Assembly (NCBI RefSeq): GCF_014635845.1
Contig: NZ_BMDP01000002.1
Location: 806,001 to 870,000 of the forward strand
Reading direction: 5' to 3'
DNA from: Oxalicibacterium solurbis
GTDB taxonomy: Bacteria; Pseudomonadota; Gammaproteobacteria; Burkholderiales; Burkholderiaceae_D
Length of the DNA: 64,000 nucleotides
Shown: piece after piece, positions 27,570 to 37,325 of the stretch
How positions within the stretch are numbered: the stretch's first letter is position 1
How the letters are laid out: each line of letters starts with the position of its first letter
Notes under the pieces: generated by a model
Told to the model about the DNA's origin: nothing
Databases searched by the model: none
The model's input: the letters and a program-made list of their open reading frames with translations, nothing else
Position numbers and translations under genes: made by a program

Positions 27570-29384
27570 ATGCGGTTACAAGGCAAATCCTCCAATGTAG
27601 TTGGAAGCGGGCGGTTGAATGATCTCCTGCTTTCGCTACATCCTCTTTCTTTCGTCGCAGTCGCACGCCTGCCAGCCATTTTTGTGCTGCTGGCCGTTCT
27701 GTCATTTCCTCTCATCCCAGCGTGGGCTCAAACAACAGGGATTGCTCCCGCCCAAAGAGCAGAAGAAGGATTGCGTCGACAGGAAGAGCGTTTGCGTGAA
27801 CAACTGCAGCAGCAAGTCCCGAAGCAGGATCTGTTGCGTCCGGAACCGGCAGAATCCGCGGTAACGGAATTGCCCCACGAGACTCCTTGCTTCGTCATCG
27901 AAGAATTCCGTTTTGAAGGTGATGGCGTACAGCGATTCGCCTGGTTGAAGAATGTGGTACTTCCTTATCGTGGGCAATGTATCGGCCTCGAAGGGATACG
28001 CAGGATTGCAGCATTGCTGGATGCCAAGCTGATCGAGTGGGGCTATGCGACGACGAAGACCAGCCTGCCTGCGCAGAATATGAGCGGCGGTACGCTACTG
28101 TTTCATGTACATGTCGGCAGGGTGTCGGCAGTGCGTTTCGTCGAAGCTGGCAGCGATCTGCCGGACAAGGCCTGGGGCACGTGGCGCAATGCATATCCAG
28201 TATCCGAAGGCGATGTACTGAACATCCGCGATCTGGAGCAGGGAACAGAGCAGATGCAACGCCTGCCGAGCCAAGCAGTACGCAACAGGATCGAGCCAGG
28301 GGAGCAAGCCGATACTAGCGTCGTTGTCATCGAAAGACAGGCCGGCAGCCTTGCGGATCGGATGCGCGGCGGCCTTACGCTGGACAATTCAGGCACCGAG
28401 CCATTGGGCAAGAAGCAGTTCTCCGGCTATCTATCCCTGGATAATCCGCTTGGCCTGAACGACATCCTCAGTCTTAACGTCAGCAGCAATACGGAGAATC
28501 TGAACTCCGAACATCGCAGCCAAAGCGCTTCCATCGGTTATAGCATTCCTTTCGGATACAGCACGCTGTCTTATAACCGTTCCAAGAATCGTTATGCCCA
28601 GATCGTGCAAGGTACGACAGCGCATTTTCTTTCCAGTGGCTCCAGTAGTTCGGATCAGTTCAGGCTGGATCACATCCTTCTGCGCAATGCCTCTTCCAAA
28701 TTCGGCGTCTATGCAGCCGTCTCGACACGGCGTGCCCGGAGCTTTCTGGACGATGTCGAACTGCTGGTTCAGAAGCGGCGTACCACCAATTTCGAAACAG
28801 GCATCAACTACAAAAAGCTGATCGGCGATGCAGCTATTTATCTGGAAGCGGGCTATCGGCGCGGGATGGGATGGAAGGATGCACAGGAAGATTTCAGCGA
28901 TAGTCCAGATGGTCTGACGCTACGTCCGAAATTATGGTTGTTCTCAGCCAGCATTACCAAGCCCTTTGCCATTGCGGAGCAACCGTTTCAATACAGCCTT
29001 TCCATCAACGGCCAGCACACGAAGGATGTGACGACCTCGAACGATCAATTCTCGATCGGTAATCGTTACAGCGTACGTGGTTTCGATGGCGAGAGCATCT
29101 TGCTGGCCGAAAGCGGCTATTCGTTGCGCAACGAAGTGGCCACCTCGTTCCAATTGGCTGAAAGCGTGAGTATGCAGGCGTATGCCGGTATCGATCTCGG
29201 CCGCGTATGGGGTGCCAGCGCCGAGCTGTTGATTGGCACCAAGCTTGCCGGCGCCGTACTTGGCCTGCGCGGTCAATGGAAGGGATTGCAGTGGGACATA
29301 GGAGTTGGCACGCCGCTCTACAAGCCGGAAGGTTTTACGACACGCAATACAAATCCGTACCTGACGGTGACATACGGTTTCTAA
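27570..29384 (+). CDS. Two-partner secretion transporter (TpsB/FhaC/CdiB family)
   Basis: A 604-residue Omp85-superfamily outer-membrane transporter. A long signal peptide ends near AWAQ (about residue 53). AQRAEEGLRRQEERLREQLQQQ is the H1 plug helix, followed by two POTRA domains (about residues 105-255, with a cysteine pair TPCFV/RGQCIG) and a 16-strand barrel ending in YLTVTYGF. The conserved loop-6 motif RYSVRGFDGES lies near residue 502. It secretes its partner TpsA, whose gene starts 58 bp downstream in the same direction. Confidence 0.93.
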   Translation: MRLQGKSSNVVGSGRLNDLLLSLHPLSFVAVARLPAIFVLLAVLSFPLIPAWAQTTGIAPAQRAEEGLRRQEERLREQLQQQVPKQDLLRPEPAESAVTELPHETPCFVIEEFRFEGDGVQRFAWLKNVVLPYRGQCIGLEGIRRIAALLDAKLIEWGYATTKTSLPAQNMSGGTLLFHVHVGRVSAVRFVEAGSDLPDKAWGTWRNAYPVSEGDVLNIRDLEQGTEQMQRLPSQAVRNRIEPGEQADTSVVVIERQAGSLADRMRGGLTLDNSGTEPLGKKQFSGYLSLDNPLGLNDILSLNVSSNTENLNSEHRSQSASIGYSIPFGYSTLSYNRSKNRYAQIVQGTTAHFLSSGSSSSDQFRLDHILLRNASSKFGVYAAVSTRRARSFLDDVELLVQKRRTTNFETGINYKKLIGDAAIYLEAGYRRGMGWKDAQEDFSDSPDGLTLRPKLWLFSASITKPFAIAEQPFQYSLSINGQHTKDVTTSNDQFSIGNRYSVRGFDGESILLAESGYSLRNEVATSFQLAESVSMQAYAGIDLGRVWGASAELLIGTKLAGAVLGLRGQWKGLQWDIGVGTPLYKPEGFTTRNTNPYLTVTYGF

Positions 29385-29442
29385 AAGACAGTGAAAACAA
29401 CTGAACAACAGTTGGATATTGGCAGGACAAGGGGAGTTAACG

Positions 29443-32400
29443 ATGAAGAAGCAATCCAATCTCGATATCGATTCGATGGAATCGAACGTAGTATGTGCCA
29501 CACGCCGTCCATGGGTGTCTCTGGTTGCCAAAGCCGTCACTTTTCTTTACCTCGCCCAAATCATCGGACCGGTCGCCTCAGCCTTTGCGCAGGTCGTCGC
29601 GTACAAGAATGCGCCGGCTGGTCGCCGGCCCATCATGGATGCGGCCAACAACGGCGTTCCTATCGTCAATATCGCACCGCCTTCCGCCGGAGGGGTGAGC
29701 CGTAACCAATATCAGGATTTCAATGTCGCGCCGAAAGGCTTGATTCTCAATAACAGCAGAAACAACAGCAAGACACAGCTTGGCGGCTGGGTTGCCGGCA
29801 ATCCCCAGATGGGAGCAACGCCGGCACGCGTCATTCTCAATGAAGTGGTGTCAGGGAATCCGTCCCGGTTGAGAGGAACGATTGAGGTCGCCGGTCAGAA
29901 GGCCGCCATCGTCGTCGCCAATCCCAATGGCGTGAGCTGCGACGGTTGCGGTTTTCTGAATACGGATCGCGCCACGCTGGCAGCCGGCGCGCCGCGATTC
30001 GGGAGCAATGGCGCACTGACTGGCTTCAACGTCGGTCAGGGGCAATTGAATATCGGTACGCAAGGGCTGAATGCGGCCAATATCGAACAACTTGACCTCA
30101 TCGCCCGCGGCATCGTCATCGAAGGCGAGATCTGGAGCAGGAATCTCAATGTGATCGCGGGCAGGAACGAGGTGCTTTACGGCACCCTGCAGGCAATTGC
30201 AAAGAATGGCAGCGACTCTGCGCCAGAATTCGCAATCGATATCAAGGAACTGGGGGGCATGTATGCCAACCAGATTTATATGGTTGCCACCGAGCAGGGA
30301 CTTGGTGTCAACAGTACCGGCCGCATCGCGGCGTTACAGGGAAATCTGACTCTTGCCACCAATGGCGATCTGGCGTTGACGGACGGTTACGCAAAGCAGA
30401 ATCTGCAGCTTGCCGCAAGCGGAAATATTGTATTGAAGGATAAGGCCATTGGCGACAGCGCGGTACGTATCGCCTCCCTTGGGAATCTCGACAATCTCGG
30501 CATCGTTTTCAGCGGCGGAGATATCGAAATGAAGGCAGCCGCAATCAATGACAACAAGGGCAAGCTTATGGCTGCCGGCGATCTTTCGATGCATGCTCAT
30601 GCCATTTCTCTCAATGAGACGACGCTCACTGCGGACGGCAATGCAATGCTTTCAGCATCGACGGATGACGTTCAAGCAGACAAGTCAACGCTTTATGCAG
30701 GCGGCAATCTGGGCATTGCTGCAGCAGAGCGGATCGTCAATGCCGACGGTGTATGGCAGGCAAGAGGCAATGTATCGCTGCAGACTAAAAGTATCGACAA
30801 TCGTGCGAGCAGCATCCTTGCCAATCAAGCTTTGAACATGACTACGTCGAGCGATGGCCTGCTCGACAATCAGGCTGGAACGCTGGTCGGCAATGTAGCG
30901 GTTGCGTTGAACGGAAGTGAAATCCGTAATGCACAGGGAACGATCGCGACAGATGGAATCTTGTACATCGATACGAAGAATGCGCAATTGGACAACACGG
31001 ATGGGAACATTCAGGCAGGTGCAGATGCGACGGTCTCTGTCGCAGCATTGGATAACACCAACGGCACGCTTGCCTCTTCCGGGAATATGGCGCTCGACAT
31101 TGACGGCGATTACATCAACAAAGGAATTCTGTCGTCAGAAAAGGATTTCACCGTTAGCGCGAAGAATATAACCAACAACGGAACTTTGAATGCCAGCCAA
31201 AAAATGGTTGTCAATACGGGCGATTTGCTGAACGAGGGGGAAATCAGCGCTGGCAACGAAACGACGCTGAACCTTGCGGGAGCGTTGACGAATACTGCTA
31301 CCGGTTTGATAGATGGCTCTGCAACGACGATCGACGCGAATACGGTCGACAACACCGGACGCGTCTACGGTGATTTACTAAAGATACAGGCGGATACGCT
31401 CAACAATAGCGATACAGGAGTGATCGCTGCCCGTGAAAACCTGCTGGTGGGTGCACGGAACATCGGCAATACGAATGGAGGGCTGATCTACAGCCTTGGT
31501 GATATTGCGATGGCGGGCGGATTTTCCGATGAGAACGCTGCTACGGGAGAAATCGAAACCCTGCTCAATGCTTCTTCAAAGATAGAGGCGGCGGGAAACA
31601 TAGACATTGCAGCGAAGGATTTGATCAACCGAAACGATGAATTGGTAACCCGGACGGTGACGAGTAGTGTCGCTATCAACAAAACGCAGATTCAGCGTCA
31701 TGAAAGCAGCGATTTAACGAAATACAATCCGGCACAGCTCGGCTGGTCTTCGAAATTGGGCAGAGGAATGGGAGCTTATGTATTGCCAAGCGCCGCTTAC
31801 CCATTTGCTACTTATGGCACTGAGCCAAAGGATGAGGCGTACACCAGAAGATGTCGTGATGGTGATTGCGAATACACATATAGATACACAAACTCTGATC
31901 CGATATGGGCGCTTTTCGGAGTAACGCCAGGGCAGTTCGCGTTATTAAATAACAAAATTCTGGCTTTCAATGCAAATCTAACTGCACGTTCATTCGACGA
32001 CTGGCGTGAATACAAGTGGACGCGAAAAGACATTACCGATACGGTTGTCGACTCTACGCGCCCAGCAGAAATTCTGGCCGGAAATGGATTGACCATTGAC
32101 GCCAGCAACTCCGTATTGAATGACAACAGCAGTATGGTAGCTGGTGGAACGATCAATATTGTCGGAGCGAATGTCGAGAATCGCGGTACGCAAGGAACGC
32201 GAACGGAAAGGGATGTCGGGCGTCTCAGAATTCGTTATGTAACCCGTACCACGAACGATCCGGAATTGGATTGGTATGACCAGGGAGCGGTTACCGGCGC
32301 TCCTGTGGTTACTACAACGACGTTGCAAGCGTATACCTATAAGCAGAATGCATCGACGCCTGTGGCATCAAGGGATCTGACATCCAATGCCGGCTCGACG

Positions 32401-35400
32401 CCAGTGGCGCCGCTTCCGGAGGACGCGATTGATCAGTTGTCCGGTCAGACGCAATACCGCGAATGGACGATTCCGAACAGCAGCATCCTTACCGCCAAGA
32501 CTGCACCGGATGCAAAGTATTTGGTTGAAAGTGACCCCCGTTTCACCATCAAGAATAATTTCCTGTCGAGCGATTACTACCGCGAGAAATTGATCGCAAG
32601 TCCGGAGTTGCAGTTAAAGCGTTACGGCGATGGCTTCGTTGAACAGCAATTGATCAACGATCAAATACTTGCGCTAACAGGTAAGCGTTATCTCAGTGGT
32701 TATACAGACACGGAGAGCGAATATAAAAGCCTGATGGATGCGGGTATCGCATTTGTGCAGCAATATCAGATCAGCCCCGGCGTAGTGTTGTCGGCAGAGC
32801 AAATGGCCTTGCTGACGACGGATATCGTGATGCTGATCAAACAGCCTGTCACATTGGCGGACGGTAGCGTGCAGGAAGTCTTGGTGCCGCAAGTTTACTT
32901 GCGTCGTCCGCAGGAAGGCGATCTTTTACCTAGCGGTGGATTGATCGCCGGATCGGATGTCACGATCAAATCTGCACACGATATCGTCAACAGTGGCCAG
33001 ATTTCCGCCGATAACGAAACCACACTTGTGGCAGGCAATGATTTGACCAACCGCGACGGACGTATCAGCGGCCAGGATGTATATGCTCGTGCCAATAATG
33101 ACTTCAAGAATATTTCCGGAACGATTATTGGAACTGGCGAAGACAGTCAGGTCGCCCTGTCCGCAGGCCGCGACATCGTTCTGGAAACACGCACAATCGC
33201 CGGAGAAACGAAAAGAACGGCCACGACGATCGCTTCCAAACGTGTCAATGTGGATCGTATTGCGACGGTACAAGGCGGCGACGTCACACTCGATGCCGGT
33301 CGAGACATGATCGGCAAGGCAAGTGCCGTACTCGCCGACAAGGATCTTGCAGTGGTTGCCGGCCGTGACATCAAGGTCAATGCGCTCGAAACCAGTTATG
33401 CCATCAATGATCAACGCGGCGGCCGTGTCACGAAAGGGCGTAGCGCCTATCACAAGGAAGAAAGCGTTACCAATGAATTGGCAATTTTTGGTGCGGGTAA
33501 CAGCGTTGTTCTGGCAGCAGGAACTGCAGGCAAGGGCGATATTGCGCTCATTGGCGTGAATGCGGCGGCGGGTGACAGCATTGTCATGCAGGGAACCAAT
33601 GTCGCGATCCAGGCAGTCAAGGATTCACAGCTTGACGATATCCAGAACGTGAGCAAGAACCGTTATGCACGATATATGCGTTCCGACGAAAAACTTTCGG
33701 GCGGCGTCATTTCCGCAGGAAATGATCTGATTGTCCGCGCTACAGGTGAGGCGGGAGCCGCCGATGAAAATGGCATAGTCAAGCCGATCGCCGGCACGGG
33801 TAACGTCAAATTATCGGGCGCTTACCTGCAATCCCAGAATGGGCAAGTCGGAGTGGTCGCCAACAACAATGTGGAAATCGGCGCAATCAAGACCGAACAC
33901 GCTACCGCGTATGAGTATTACAAGAAATCGAAAAGCATGTTCAGTACCAAGGTGGTCACGATCTCGGATCTGGCGACTAGGGAACAGGTTGAAGGCAGCG
34001 TCGTCAGCGGAAAATCGGTTGCTGTTCAGGCAGGAAACTTGATCGACATGACCGGCGACGTGCTGGTCAAGGCCAGCCAGATCGTGGCAGACAACGATCT
34101 GCAAATCACCGCAGGCAGGAATCTCACCATCGGGGCGGATCAGCAGCAATCCAAATCGTACTATTTCTACGAGAAGAAAAAATCCGGCATGTTTTCTGGC
34201 GGCGGCTTCGGTGTAACCATAGGTAGCCAGAAGCTCACGCAGAAACAATGGGTAACGAAAGAGACCAATGTCGGCTCTACGGTAGGCAGCGTTGGCGGTA
34301 ACGTTGATCTCTCGGCCGGCAAGCAATATACGCAGACGGCCAGTCAGGTCAGTTCTCCAGATGGGGATGTCAATATCATTGCACAGAAGGTCGATATTAA
34401 TGCCGTAGCTGATTCACAGCTGGCTCGCAGCGAACAACGCTTCAAGCAAAGCGGCCTGACGGTTGCCATCAGCAGCCCGGTAATCAGTGCAATTCAAACC
34501 GTGCAACAGATGGCGCAGGCAGCCGGGCAAACCTCTGATGGCAGAATGCAGGCGCTTGCCGGCGCTACTTCGGCCTTGGCAATCAATGATGCCTATGGCG
34601 CAATACAACGCGGGCAAGGTGTTGATGTTGGCGACAAGACGAATCAAATCATTACCAGTAGGGATGCAAATGGAAATGTAACCGGTAGTCGTGATGCCAA
34701 TGCTGCGGACAAGGTAGGAGGCATAAACGTCAGCATCAGCTATGGTTCTTCCAAGAGCGAAAGCAAGTCGACGCAAGCCAGCAGCACGGCTGTCGGCTCC
34801 GCGATTGCCGCAGGCGGCGACGTGACGATTGTGGCCGCTGGTGCGGGTAAGGATTCCGATATCACTGTTCACGGTTCCAACATCACAGCCGGGAACAATC
34901 TGGCGATGCTGGCGGAGGATGAAATCAAGTTGATCGCCGCCCGGAACACGGCGGAACAGCATAGTAGCAACAAAAGCAGTAGCGGAAGCCTGGGCGTCAG
35001 CATTGGTACTAGTGGTTTCGGTGTAACGGCATCTGCCAGTTCTGGTCGTGGCAAGGCGGATGGCAGTGATGTTGGCTGGACCAATACGCACGTAACGGCC
35101 GGGGATCAGGTTGCCATGCAGTCTGGCGGCAATACGACCATCAAGGGTGCGGCCGTCAGCGGAAATCAGGTCATCGCCAACGTGGGGGGCGACCTGAATA
35201 TCGAGAGCCTGCAAGACACCAGCCAATACGACAGCAAACAGAAGAACATCGGCGGCAGCATCACGGTGGGCGCAAGCGTCTCCGGCAGCATCAGCTACAG
35301 CAAGAGCAACGTCAATAGCGATTACGCCAGCGTGACAGAGCAGAGCGGCATCAAGGCGGGTGATGATGGCTTCCAGGTCAATGTCGATGGCAATACCGAT

Positions 35401-36969
35401 TTGAAAGGTGCGGTGATCGCTAGTACCGACAAAGCCGTGGAAGATGGCAAGAACAGTCTCGTGACCGCCAGTCTGACGATGAGCGACATCCAAAACAAGG
35501 CCGAATACGAAGGCGAGAGCATGGGTCTCAACCTCGGTAGTAGCGTCAGCCTCGATGGCAAGCTCGCGCCGAGCGGTACCAGCCTCGGTTATGGCAGCGA
35601 TAGCGATAATGCAAGCAGCGTCACGCAAAGCGGCGTTTCCGGCATTGCGGGTAATAAGGATGTTCGGACAGGCGACAAGGAAACCGGCATCCAGAAGATT
35701 TTCGATGCCGAACGAGTGCAACACGAGATAGATGCACAGATGAAGATCACGCAGGCATTCGGACGCGAAGCGCCAAAGGCAGCGGCAAACTTTGCAGCGA
35801 GCCAAATGCAAGGCCTGAAAGATCAGGCCATGGCAGCAGTGCAAGCAGGTGATGAGAGCAAAGCGGCACAATTACTCGCCGAAGTAGGGAAATGGGATGA
35901 AGGCGGCGCCTATCGCATTGCATTGCATACCGCTCTGGGTGGTTTTGCTGGAGGTGTCGATGGTGCATTGGGAGCAAGTGCGGCGGCAAGTGCGGCGCCG
36001 CTTTTAAATCAACTGCAGGATGGCGTCTTGACAGCGTTGAAGGATGCTGGAATTGGTGAAACGGTTGCCAAGGCCGCTGCGCAATTGATTGCACAAGGAA
36101 CGGCAGCAAGTGTGGGGGCTGTAGTTAGTGGCGGGAATGTGGCTGGTGCGGGAATGGCGTTCAATACCGATACCAATAATAGACAACTGCATCCTGAAGA
36201 AAAAACACTTGCGCAAAAGCTGGCGAAGCTAAGTGGAGGAAAATACACGGCAGAACAAATTGAAGAGCAAATGCGGAGTATGGATGTTGTTATTAATGGA
36301 GAGGTTGAACCAGGTATCGTTGACGTAGTTTTGGACGGAAAGCCCTTGGATGAAGGTAGTACATGGGTTCCCGGTGGCGGTACGGTTGTTGTTCAATCTT
36401 TGGCGGATATGAATCCGGAGTTGCGCGCATTCATTGTGCAAAATACTACCGGTGAAGGTATACCTGGCACGATCACTTATGCAGGTCCTTTTGATGCGCC
36501 GTCTGTACCTAAGGTTATCAATACCCCACCTATTCAAACAGCGGCATGCCCTTATGGTGCGTTTGATTGTGCGGCGGGTATCCCGGTAGATAATTTGGTG
36601 CAACGTCGAAATAACGCTGCAGATTTTGCTAGCTGGCTTTCGACACAATCAGGGCGTTTTTCTTCATTGTCGACAGCATATGGCGCTTATTTATCGATGA
36701 ATCCTAATCCAGTTTCTCAGGCCGGGGCGGCAACACAGTATGGAATGGCAGGTATAGCGGAGATAGTCGAATTTAGTGCTGGAGCTTTGGAGCAATTTTT
36801 GAGGCCAAACATAGGGGCAACTACAGTGAATTCATTGACTGATTTGGCGGCAAAGCCAATGATGGATCGCTATCCTTTAGGGGCTCCGTTTACGAATGAA
36901 GTACTGGAGATGTGGAAAAATTCTTCTACAGCTCAAGAGATGCAAAACAAAATTAATGGGAAAGAATAA
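29443..36969 (+). CDS. Filamentous haemagglutinin-type exoprotein (TpsA), CdiA-like, variable C-terminus
   Basis: A 2508-residue secreted protein. An extended signal peptide ends at ASAFAQ (about residue 49). The TPS secretion domain follows (residues about 50-290), with QDFNVAPKGLILNNS and ANPNGVSCDGCGF carrying the NPNG motif recognised by TpsB. Haemagglutinin repeats fill the rest. A non-repeat segment at about residues 745-865 has a cysteine pair, and a conserved stretch with KYLVESDPRF lies near residue 1024. Further beta-helical Fil_haemagg modules occupy about 1250-2080. Residues 2240-2253 read FNTDTNNRQLHPEE, which I take as a pretoxin boundary like VENN. The last 250 residues are AT-richer and match no toxin I know. 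The ATG at 29443 has GGGGAG upstream; the TTG at 29419 is rejected. Likely an adhesin or CDI effector. Confidence 0.88.
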   Translation: MKKQSNLDIDSMESNVVCATRRPWVSLVAKAVTFLYLAQIIGPVASAFAQVVAYKNAPAGRRPIMDAANNGVPIVNIAPPSAGGVSRNQYQDFNVAPKGLILNNSRNNSKTQLGGWVAGNPQMGATPARVILNEVVSGNPSRLRGTIEVAGQKAAIVVANPNGVSCDGCGFLNTDRATLAAGAPRFGSNGALTGFNVGQGQLNIGTQGLNAANIEQLDLIARGIVIEGEIWSRNLNVIAGRNEVLYGTLQAIAKNGSDSAPEFAIDIKELGGMYANQIYMVATEQGLGVNSTGRIAALQGNLTLATNGDLALTDGYAKQNLQLAASGNIVLKDKAIGDSAVRIASLGNLDNLGIVFSGGDIEMKAAAINDNKGKLMAAGDLSMHAHAISLNETTLTADGNAMLSASTDDVQADKSTLYAGGNLGIAAAERIVNADGVWQARGNVSLQTKSIDNRASSILANQALNMTTSSDGLLDNQAGTLVGNVAVALNGSEIRNAQGTIATDGILYIDTKNAQLDNTDGNIQAGADATVSVAALDNTNGTLASSGNMALDIDGDYINKGILSSEKDFTVSAKNITNNGTLNASQKMVVNTGDLLNEGEISAGNETTLNLAGALTNTATGLIDGSATTIDANTVDNTGRVYGDLLKIQADTLNNSDTGVIAARENLLVGARNIGNTNGGLIYSLGDIAMAGGFSDENAATGEIETLLNASSKIEAAGNIDIAAKDLINRNDELVTRTVTSSVAINKTQIQRHESSDLTKYNPAQLGWSSKLGRGMGAYVLPSAAYPFATYGTEPKDEAYTRRCRDGDCEYTYRYTNSDPIWALFGVTPGQFALLNNKILAFNANLTARSFDDWREYKWTRKDITDTVVDSTRPAEILAGNGLTIDASNSVLNDNSSMVAGGTINIVGANVENRGTQGTRTERDVGRLRIRYVTRTTNDPELDWYDQGAVTGAPVVTTTTLQAYTYKQNASTPVASRDLTSNAGSTPVAPLPEDAIDQLSGQTQYREWTIPNSSILTAKTAPDAKYLVESDPRFTIKNNFLSSDYYREKLIASPELQLKRYGDGFVEQQLINDQILALTGKRYLSGYTDTESEYKSLMDAGIAFVQQYQISPGVVLSAEQMALLTTDIVMLIKQPVTLADGSVQEVLVPQVYLRRPQEGDLLPSGGLIAGSDVTIKSAHDIVNSGQISADNETTLVAGNDLTNRDGRISGQDVYARANNDFKNISGTIIGTGEDSQVALSAGRDIVLETRTIAGETKRTATTIASKRVNVDRIATVQGGDVTLDAGRDMIGKASAVLADKDLAVVAGRDIKVNALETSYAINDQRGGRVTKGRSAYHKEESVTNELAIFGAGNSVVLAAGTAGKGDIALIGVNAAAGDSIVMQGTNVAIQAVKDSQLDDIQNVSKNRYARYMRSDEKLSGGVISAGNDLIVRATGEAGAADENGIVKPIAGTGNVKLSGAYLQSQNGQVGVVANNNVEIGAIKTEHATAYEYYKKSKSMFSTKVVTISDLATREQVEGSVVSGKSVAVQAGNLIDMTGDVLVKASQIVADNDLQITAGRNLTIGADQQQSKSYYFYEKKKSGMFSGGGFGVTIGSQKLTQKQWVTKETNVGSTVGSVGGNVDLSAGKQYTQTASQVSSPDGDVNIIAQKVDINAVADSQLARSEQRFKQSGLTVAISSPVISAIQTVQQMAQAAGQTSDGRMQALAGATSALAINDAYGAIQRGQGVDVGDKTNQIITSRDANGNVTGSRDANAADKVGGINVSISYGSSKSESKSTQASSTAVGSAIAAGGDVTIVAAGAGKDSDITVHGSNITAGNNLAMLAEDEIKLIAARNTAEQHSSNKSSSGSLGVSIGTSGFGVTASASSGRGKADGSDVGWTNTHVTAGDQVAMQSGGNTTIKGAAVSGNQVIANVGGDLNIESLQDTSQYDSKQKNIGGSITVGASVSGSISYSKSNVNSDYASVTEQSGIKAGDDGFQVNVDGNTDLKGAVIASTDKAVEDGKNSLVTASLTMSDIQNKAEYEGESMGLNLGSSVSLDGKLAPSGTSLGYGSDSDNASSVTQSGVSGIAGNKDVRTGDKETGIQKIFDAERVQHEIDAQMKITQAFGREAPKAAANFAASQMQGLKDQAMAAVQAGDESKAAQLLAEVGKWDEGGAYRIALHTALGGFAGGVDGALGASAAASAAPLLNQLQDGVLTALKDAGIGETVAKAAAQLIAQGTAASVGAVVSGGNVAGAGMAFNTDTNNRQLHPEEKTLAQKLAKLSGGKYTAEQIEEQMRSMDVVINGEVEPGIVDVVLDGKPLDEGSTWVPGGGTVVVQSLADMNPELRAFIVQNTTGEGIPGTITYAGPFDAPSVPKVINTPPIQTAACPYGAFDCAAGIPVDNLVQRRNNAADFASWLSTQSGRFSSLSTAYGAYLSMNPNPVSQAGAATQYGMAGIAEIVEFSAGALEQFLRPNIGATTVNSLTDLAAKPMMDRYPLGAPFTNEVLEMWKNSSTAQEMQNKINGKE

Positions 36970-36971
36970 GA

Positions 36972-37229
36972 ATGAAGGATTTTTTTATTAGAGATGGAAA
37001 TTTAAAAGAGTGGATAAGAATCTTTCTTGTTATTGCAGGGGTTGGATGCGCAATAGTGGGAATATCAATAGGAATTACATCTATTGGAGGCTGTTTCTTT
37101 CTTTTTGTAGGATTTTTTTTGGCGGCAGTTGGTGGATATGCGGCTCAGGCTCATATGTTGAAAATTAAACCATTCGATAACGAATATGAAAATGCCAGAA
37201 AAAGTTATGAAGAGGAAAAACAGGAATGA
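36972..37229 (+). CDS. Small two-helix membrane protein, candidate immunity protein of the TpsA locus
   Basis: An 85-residue protein starting 2 nt after the tpsA stop, so it is almost surely co-translated. Two hydrophobic helices are visible (about residues 16-38 and 41-59), followed by a charged tail ending in ARKSYEEEKQE. AT-rich codon use matches the end of tpsA and differs sharply from the GC-rich reductase gene after it. In CDI loci this position holds the immunity gene; the known ionophore-type CdiI of E. coli EC93 is also a small membrane protein. No sequence family recognised; immunity is inference. Confidence 0.65.
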   Translation: MKDFFIRDGNLKEWIRIFLVIAGVGCAIVGISIGITSIGGCFFLFVGFFLAAVGGYAAQAHMLKIKPFDNEYENARKSYEEEKQE

Positions 37230-37256
37230 AGAAGATTCTGGCCATTTGGCTGAATA

Positions 37257-37325
37257 ATTTTTGTCCTTAAAAACAAACAAGATGCCCTGGCTGATTATGA
37301 TTATTGGGCAGGTAAAAATTCTCAA
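37257..37325 (+). other. Short coding-like remnant after the TpsA locus
   Basis: After an in-frame stop at 37254 the frame reads FFVLKNKQDALADYDYWAG (start of the stretch) before running into the antisense end of the reductase gene. There is no start codon or ribosome site. It may be the relic of a displaced C-terminal module, as often found behind CDI loci, or chance. Confidence 0.25.

Noticed and set aside
29419-29442. TTG start extending tpsA by eight codons
   Set aside because: The ATG at 29443 has a good ribosome site and gives a normal extended signal peptide.
34414-35871. 485-codon minus-strand frame
   Set aside because: Antisense to the haemagglutinin repeats of tpsA; its repeats mirror the sense gene.
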